19,491 nucleotides of DNA from assembly GCA_038318895.1 (NCBI GenBank), contig JBBQCS010000056.1:1-19491 (forward strand), read 5' to 3'. The position numbers were made by a program, and so were the translations under genes. Origin of the DNA: UBA11222 sp030652895. Lineage in GTDB: Bacteria > Pseudomonadota > Alphaproteobacteria > UBA11222. The notes beneath the pieces are model-generated. The model searched no databases, was not told the origin of the DNA, and was given only the letters and a program-made list of their open reading frames with translations. Of this stretch, positions 16,508-19,491 are shown piece by piece; the stretch's first letter is position 1; each line of letters opens with the position of its first letter.

Positions 16508-17752
16508 ATGTCCGCCAAATTACCCCGTTCGCCACTTGCACCAAAGAATTTTCCCAAAATGCTGCCGGTTGCAGGCGTGCGGCTGGCAACCGCAGCGAGC
16601 GGTATGCGCTATCAGGGGCGCGATGACCTGCTGTTGATGGTGTTTGACAAGGGAACCGCGGTGGCGGGGATGTTTACCACATCCAAAGCGCCTTCGGCGC
16701 CGGTGGACTGGTGCCGCAGACAGCTTAGACAGGGCTGGGGCGCTACGCGCGCACTGCTGGTCAACGCAGGCAACGCCAACGCCTTTACGGGCAAAAAAGG
16801 GGATCTGGCGTTGCAGACCTGCGCCGCCGCCGCCGCCAAACAGATTGGCTGCACCAGGGGACAGGTGATGATCGGTTCGACCGGGGTGATTGGCGTATTG
16901 CTGGACGCATCCCGGATTACGGGGCTATTGCCCGCTTTGGCTAAAAAACTGCACCCGAATGCCTGGCAGGCGGGGGCCGAGGCCATCCGCACCACGGATA
17001 CTTTCGCCAAAGGCGCTTGCGCCACCGCCCTGATCGATGGCGTCGAAGTGCGGATTAACGGCATTGCCAAGGGCTCGGGCATGATTGCTCCGGATATGGC
17101 GACGATGCTTGCCTATGTGGCGACGGACGCGGCCATTCCGGGAGATGTGTTGCATATATTGTTGCGCAAGGCGGTGCAGGGCAGTTTCAACATGATCAGT
17201 GTGGATAGCGACACATCCACCAGCGACACTGTTATGCTGTTTGCAACCGGCAAGGCGGCGCATGGCGCCATAACCCGCGCCGGTGATCCGCGCCTGCGGG
17301 ATTTTCGTCAGAAACTGGATGCGGTAGCGGGCGATCTCGCGCGCCAGGTGGTGCGTGACGGAGAAGGAGCAGGAAAATTCATTTCAATTTGCGTCGGCGG
17401 CGCCGCGTCCCCGCGCGCGGCAAAACGTATCGCACTGTCAATTGCCAATTCCCCCCTTGTGAAGACGGCCATTGCAGGCGAAGACGCCAACTGGGGCCGC
17501 ATTGTCATGGCCGTCGGCAAAGCGGGTGAAGCAGCCAACCGCGACGCCCTTGCGGTGCGTATCGGGGGCCTTCCTGTGGCGCGAAAGGGCATGGCTGATC
17601 CCGCTTACTCGGAAAGCCAGGTAACGGCTCATATGCAGGGCGACGAAATCTCCATCGATGTGGATGTGGGGGTGGGAAAATCGTCGGCCACTGTCTGGAC
17701 CTGTGATTTGACCCACGGCTATATCGATATAAACGCGGATTACCGGACGTGA
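16508..17752 (+). CDS. argJ: Bifunctional glutamate N-acetyltransferase / ornithine acetyltransferase
   Basis: ArgJ recycles the acetyl group from N-acetylornithine to glutamate, and in bifunctional forms also makes N-acetylglutamate from acetyl-CoA, in arginine biosynthesis. The precursor cleaves itself into alpha and beta chains. The site is visible as the A198-T199 bond in KGSGMIAPDMATMLAY, T199 becoming the beta-chain nucleophile. Other family marks are VNAGNANAFTG, GSTGVIG, SVDSDTSTSDT and EDANWGRI. The start is ATG 16508 because GGAG lies six bases upstream; an in-frame TTG at 16502 overlaps that site. The protein has 414 residues, the usual length. It is the first gene of a compact argJ-GNAT-mutT unit, divergent from secA. 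Confidence 0.96.
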   Translation: MSAKLPRSPLAPKNFPKMLPVAGVRLATAASGMRYQGRDDLLLMVFDKGTAVAGMFTTSKAPSAPVDWCRRQLRQGWGATRALLVNAGNANAFTGKKGDLALQTCAAAAAKQIGCTRGQVMIGSTGVIGVLLDASRITGLLPALAKKLHPNAWQAGAEAIRTTDTFAKGACATALIDGVEVRINGIAKGSGMIAPDMATMLAYVATDAAIPGDVLHILLRKAVQGSFNMISVDSDTSTSDTVMLFATGKAAHGAITRAGDPRLRDFRQKLDAVAGDLARQVVRDGEGAGKFISICVGGAASPRAAKRIALSIANSPLVKTAIAGEDANWGRIVMAVGKAGEAANRDALAVRIGGLPVARKGMADPAYSESQVTAHMQGDEISIDVDVGVGKSSATVWTCDLTHGYIDINADYRT

Positions 17753-17754
17753 AT

Positions 17755-18288
17755 ATGCATGAGCTGTCAGATGTGATTGTTCACACCCCACGGCTCATTC
17801 TGCGCCGCTTATGCACCAGTGACGCGGCGTTGATACAACCGTTGGCCGATAATTGGGAGGTAGCGAAACAAACAGTCAATTTGCCATTTCCTTACGGGGA
17901 ACAAGAGGCACGCGGTTTTGTCGATCAGGCGCTGCGCGCCCATGAAGCAGGCCAGGAATTTGTCTTCGCCATTATCCGCCGCAAGGACGGGATGCTTATG
18001 GGACTGATCGGGCTGGTGGCCGACGTGGCCCCGATGGAAACCGGTTACTGGCTGGGGCAGGACTATTGGGGCCACGGTTACGCCAGCGAGGCATTACGGG
18101 CCGTGCTTGAGTATTCCCGCAAAACTCTGTGCAGCCGCAGACTTGACGCCATTGTATTTGAGGATAACGCCGCATCTATCCGTGTATTGAGTAAATGCGG
18201 ATTTATCTGTCAGGAGCGCTGGGAAGAGGATTTCGCCTGCCGCGGTGGCGTGCGCGCGGTCTTGCGTTATCAATGGCAGGCGGTATGA
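17755..18288 (+). CDS. GNAT family N-acetyltransferase (RimJ/RimL-like)
   Basis: This 177-residue acetyltransferase resembles the RimJ/RimL and ribosomal-protein alanine acetyltransferase branch. The opening PRLILRRLCTSDA is typical. Acetyl-CoA is bound by the loop in GQDYWGHGYASEALRAVL near residues 100-117. The C-terminal FEDNAASIRVLSKCGF matches the family's final helix and strand. Substrates in this branch include protein N-termini, amino acids and antibiotics, and none can be assigned here. Start choice is open: ATG 17755 lies two bases after the argJ stop, and GTG 17749 would overlap it by four bases (GTGA). Its stop overlaps the mutT start by four bases, so the three genes are almost certainly one translationally coupled operon. 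Confidence 0.88.
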   Translation: MHELSDVIVHTPRLILRRLCTSDAALIQPLADNWEVAKQTVNLPFPYGEQEARGFVDQALRAHEAGQEFVFAIIRRKDGMLMGLIGLVADVAPMETGYWLGQDYWGHGYASEALRAVLEYSRKTLCSRRLDAIVFEDNAASIRVLSKCGFICQERWEEDFACRGGVRAVLRYQWQAV

Positions 18289-18710
18289 AGCGCCTTGTTC
18301 TCGTCATCGCCTGTGCACTGATTGATGGCGCCAACCGCGTATTGCTGGCGCAGCGGCCGCCAAACAAGGCAATGGCGGGGCTGTGGGAATTTCCGGGCGG
18401 TAAATGTGAGGCTGGTGAAACGCCAGAAGCCTGCCTGACCAGGGAACTTCACGAAGAACTGGACATTGAGGTGGCGGCACTGAATCTGGCTCCGTTAACT
18501 TTTGTCTCACATAGCTATGGCCCGCAGGATGGTGATTTTCACTTATTGATGCCGCTATATGTTTGCCGCGAATGGCATGGTGTGTGTCATGCGGCCGAGG
18601 CCCAAAATCTGGCATGGGTAAGGCCTGCGCAATTACGTGATTACCCTATGCCGGCCGCCGACCTGCCACTGATTGCGCCGCTGCGGGAATTCCTCGACAA
18701 CCGTAAATAA
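18285..18710 (+). CDS. mutT: Nudix hydrolase MutT (8-oxo-dGTP diphosphatase)
   Basis: This 141-residue protein has a Nudix box, G39-x5-E45-x7-R53-E54-L55-x-E57-E58, in FPGGKCEAGETPEACLTREL and onward. The usual glycine of the last motif segment is replaced by D60 (HEELDI), a tolerable but uncommon change. The MutT group hydrolyses 8-oxo-dGTP and so prevents transversion mutations. VLLAQRPPNKAMAGLWEFPGG is strongly MutT-like rather than generic Nudix. ATG 18285 overlaps the upstream TGA as ATGA, a classic coupling signal. The frame is open further upstream, to 18195, but that stretch lies inside the acetyltransferase gene. MutT and MsrB nearby both counter oxidative damage, but they are in separate units. 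Confidence 0.92.
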   Translation: MKRLVLVIACALIDGANRVLLAQRPPNKAMAGLWEFPGGKCEAGETPEACLTRELHEELDIEVAALNLAPLTFVSHSYGPQDGDFHLLMPLYVCREWHGVCHAAEAQNLAWVRPAQLRDYPMPAADLPLIAPLREFLDNRK

Positions 18711-18717
18711 TTGTTAA
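18703..18717. promoter_or_regulatory. Possible CtrA-like site upstream of the Flp pilin
   Basis: GTAA-N7-TTAA is present; the reverse strand reads TTAA-CAATTAT-TTAC. It differs by one base in the second half from the TTAA-N7-TTAA core of alphaproteobacterial CtrA sites. It overlaps the end of mutT, about 70 bases before the pilin start. CtrA controls pilA in Caulobacter, which makes the location suggestive. A single imperfect site is weak evidence. Confidence 0.22.
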
Positions 18718-18737
18718 TCTTGTTTACTTAAATTGCG

Positions 18738-18762
18738 GCCCCATCTGTAAAGCTTGCGGGGC
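18738..18762 (+). repeat. Short GC stem in the pilin leader
   Basis: GCCCC (18738-18742) can pair with GGGGC (18758-18762) across a 15-base loop between mutT and the pilin gene. No T-run follows. It could shape the pilin 5' leader or slow read-through from mutT. Evidence is limited to complementarity. Confidence 0.2.
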
Positions 18763-18787
18763 TGGACAGGTTGCAAGGAGAGTGTGG

Positions 18788-18946
18788 ATGCAAGAACTAA
18801 AGAGATTTCTGGCACATTGCTCCGGCGCTACAGCAATAGAATATGCGATGATTGCCGGCGGAGTGGCGCTAGTGATAGTGACATTGGTTTACGCGATAGG
18901 CGGACAGGTGTCGGCGCTGCTGCTGACCGTTTCTGGCGGGCTTTGA
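18788..18946 (+). CDS. Flp/Fap-type (type IVb) pilin precursor
   Basis: The 52-residue product is a typical Flp pilin precursor. A short leader with a basic residue pair (K5, R6) ends in SG, followed by the processing site G|ATAIEYAMIAGGVALVI. The mature protein would begin after G13 with glutamate at position 5 and tyrosine at 6, then one hydrophobic helix through about residue 36, and a short C-terminus. Flp pilins are cleaved by a TadV-type prepilin peptidase and polymerised by the Tad machinery for adhesion. A strong Shine-Dalgarno AAGGAG (18775-18780) lies seven bases before the ATG. No tad/cpa gene is in the window, so the pilin is isolated here. It ends seven bases from the convergent methyltransferase stop. 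Confidence 0.88.
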   Translation: MQELKRFLAHCSGATAIEYAMIAGGVALVIVTLVYAIGGQVSALLLTVSGGL

Positions 18947-18953
18947 CATATAA

Positions 18954-19491
18954 TTACTGACGAATTGTGCGGCGCGCGGATAGGCTGTCGTTGTGCAAGA
19001 CATTACCGTCGCTGGGGGCCCAGCCCGTTAGATTGACGATCTGAAATGTCGCCAGGATCCGGCCATCGGGGTCGCTGAATTTTTCATGATAGAGTTTCAC
19101 GGCTGCCGCCAGCGTTGCGCGCCGCAAAAAACTTCGCCTGCGGGCATGCAGAACATTACTTTCTCCCATGCCGCGTAATTCGCGCATTAACGCTATTGGA
19201 TCGGCATAGCTGACGGTGATTGTGTCCACATCGGCGACCGGACGCGCAAAGCCCGCCCGTTGCAGCAACGCGCCCGCGTCGCGCACATCAACCATAGGTG
19301 CGACACGCGGACTAAGGCCCCCATCGCACGCTATTTCAGCCTGCGATAAACAGTGGCGCAATTCGCGCAGGGTTTCCCCGCCGAACATGGCGCCCAGAAA
19401 CAGGCCGTCTGGCCGTAGCGCACGCCGGATTTGCACAAGGCAGCCGGGCAGATCATTCACCCAGTGCAAACCAAGGACGCTGGTCACCAGA
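18954..19491 (-). CDS. SAM-dependent methyltransferase, BioC/NDUFAF5-like (partial, start outside window)
   Basis: About 178 C-terminal codons of a class I methyltransferase are present; the N-terminus with the SAM-binding glycine motif lies beyond the right edge. LGLHWVNDLPG, IRRALRPDGLFLGAMFGG, the helix ALMRELRGMGESN and the late ATFQIVNLTGWAP are characteristic of the NDUFAF5-like family. NDUFAF5 itself hydroxylates an arginine of complex I; bacterial relatives are usually annotated only as methyltransferases related to BioC. The GTG at 19485-19487 is an internal valine codon, not the start. The last ~18 residues after LTGWAP diverge from the usual family C-terminus as I recall it. It is convergent with the pilin gene. 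Confidence 0.85.
   Translation of the reverse strand, partial: LVTSVLGLHWVNDLPGCLVQIRRALRPDGLFLGAMFGGETLRELRHCLSQAEIACDGGLSPRVAPMVDVRDAGALLQRAGFARPVADVDTITVSYADPIALMRELRGMGESNVLHARRRSFLRRATLAAAVKLYHEKFSDPDGRILATFQIVNLTGWAPSDGNVLHNDSLSARRTIRQ

Noticed and set aside
18195..18284. Longer mutT start
   Set aside because: It lies within the acetyltransferase gene in another frame; ATG 18285 overlaps the stop as ATGA and starts the protein at the usual MKRLVLV position.

Overview
The window looks like a chromosomal segment from an alphaproteobacterium. The evidence is the sequence character of PolA, SecA and the NDUFAF5-type methyltransferase, the argJ-GNAT-mutT arrangement beside secA, and the moderately GC-rich codon use. 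I cannot place it more precisely. No rRNA, tRNA, CRISPR array or insertion sequence was seen, and no stretch longer than about 180 bases lacks a gene.

Layout. At the left edge, on the minus strand, lie a MntA/HepT-type toxin-antitoxin pair (93-777) and an ABC-2 type ATPase without a permease beside it (851-1834). polA (1875-4757) is divergent from the ATPase and converges on a 572-residue minus-strand gene I do not recognise (4770-6488). From about 6597 to 13563 all genes are on the plus strand: an exported PQQ-type sugar dehydrogenase-like beta-propeller, then a probable catabolic cluster, then msrB behind its own promoter. The catabolic genes encode a carboxymuconolactone decarboxylase-family protein, an alpha/beta hydrolase, a VOC protein, a GMC oxidoreductase, a luciferase-like flavin monooxygenase and a MaoC hydratase. 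secA (13670-16330, minus) is divergent from the tight argJ-GNAT-mutT unit (16508-18710). A 52-codon Flp/Fap (type IVb) pilin gene follows at 18788-18946. The window ends inside a minus-strand methyltransferase of the BioC/NDUFAF5 type.

How the genes may work together. PolA, SecA, ArgJ, MsrB and MutT are housekeeping functions: replication and repair, export, arginine synthesis, oxidised-protein repair and oxidised-nucleotide sanitation. The accessory interest is in four places. The 7871-13085 cluster has enzyme classes that could form a route of alcohol oxidation, flavin-dependent oxygenation, ester or lactone hydrolysis and enoyl-CoA hydration; the substrate is unknown. The orphan Flp pilin has no tad assembly genes nearby. 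The MntA has an unusual active-site spacing. The 572-residue protein is unassigned. Several intergenic dyads (7798-7844, 16432-16450, 16464-16475) may be regulatory.
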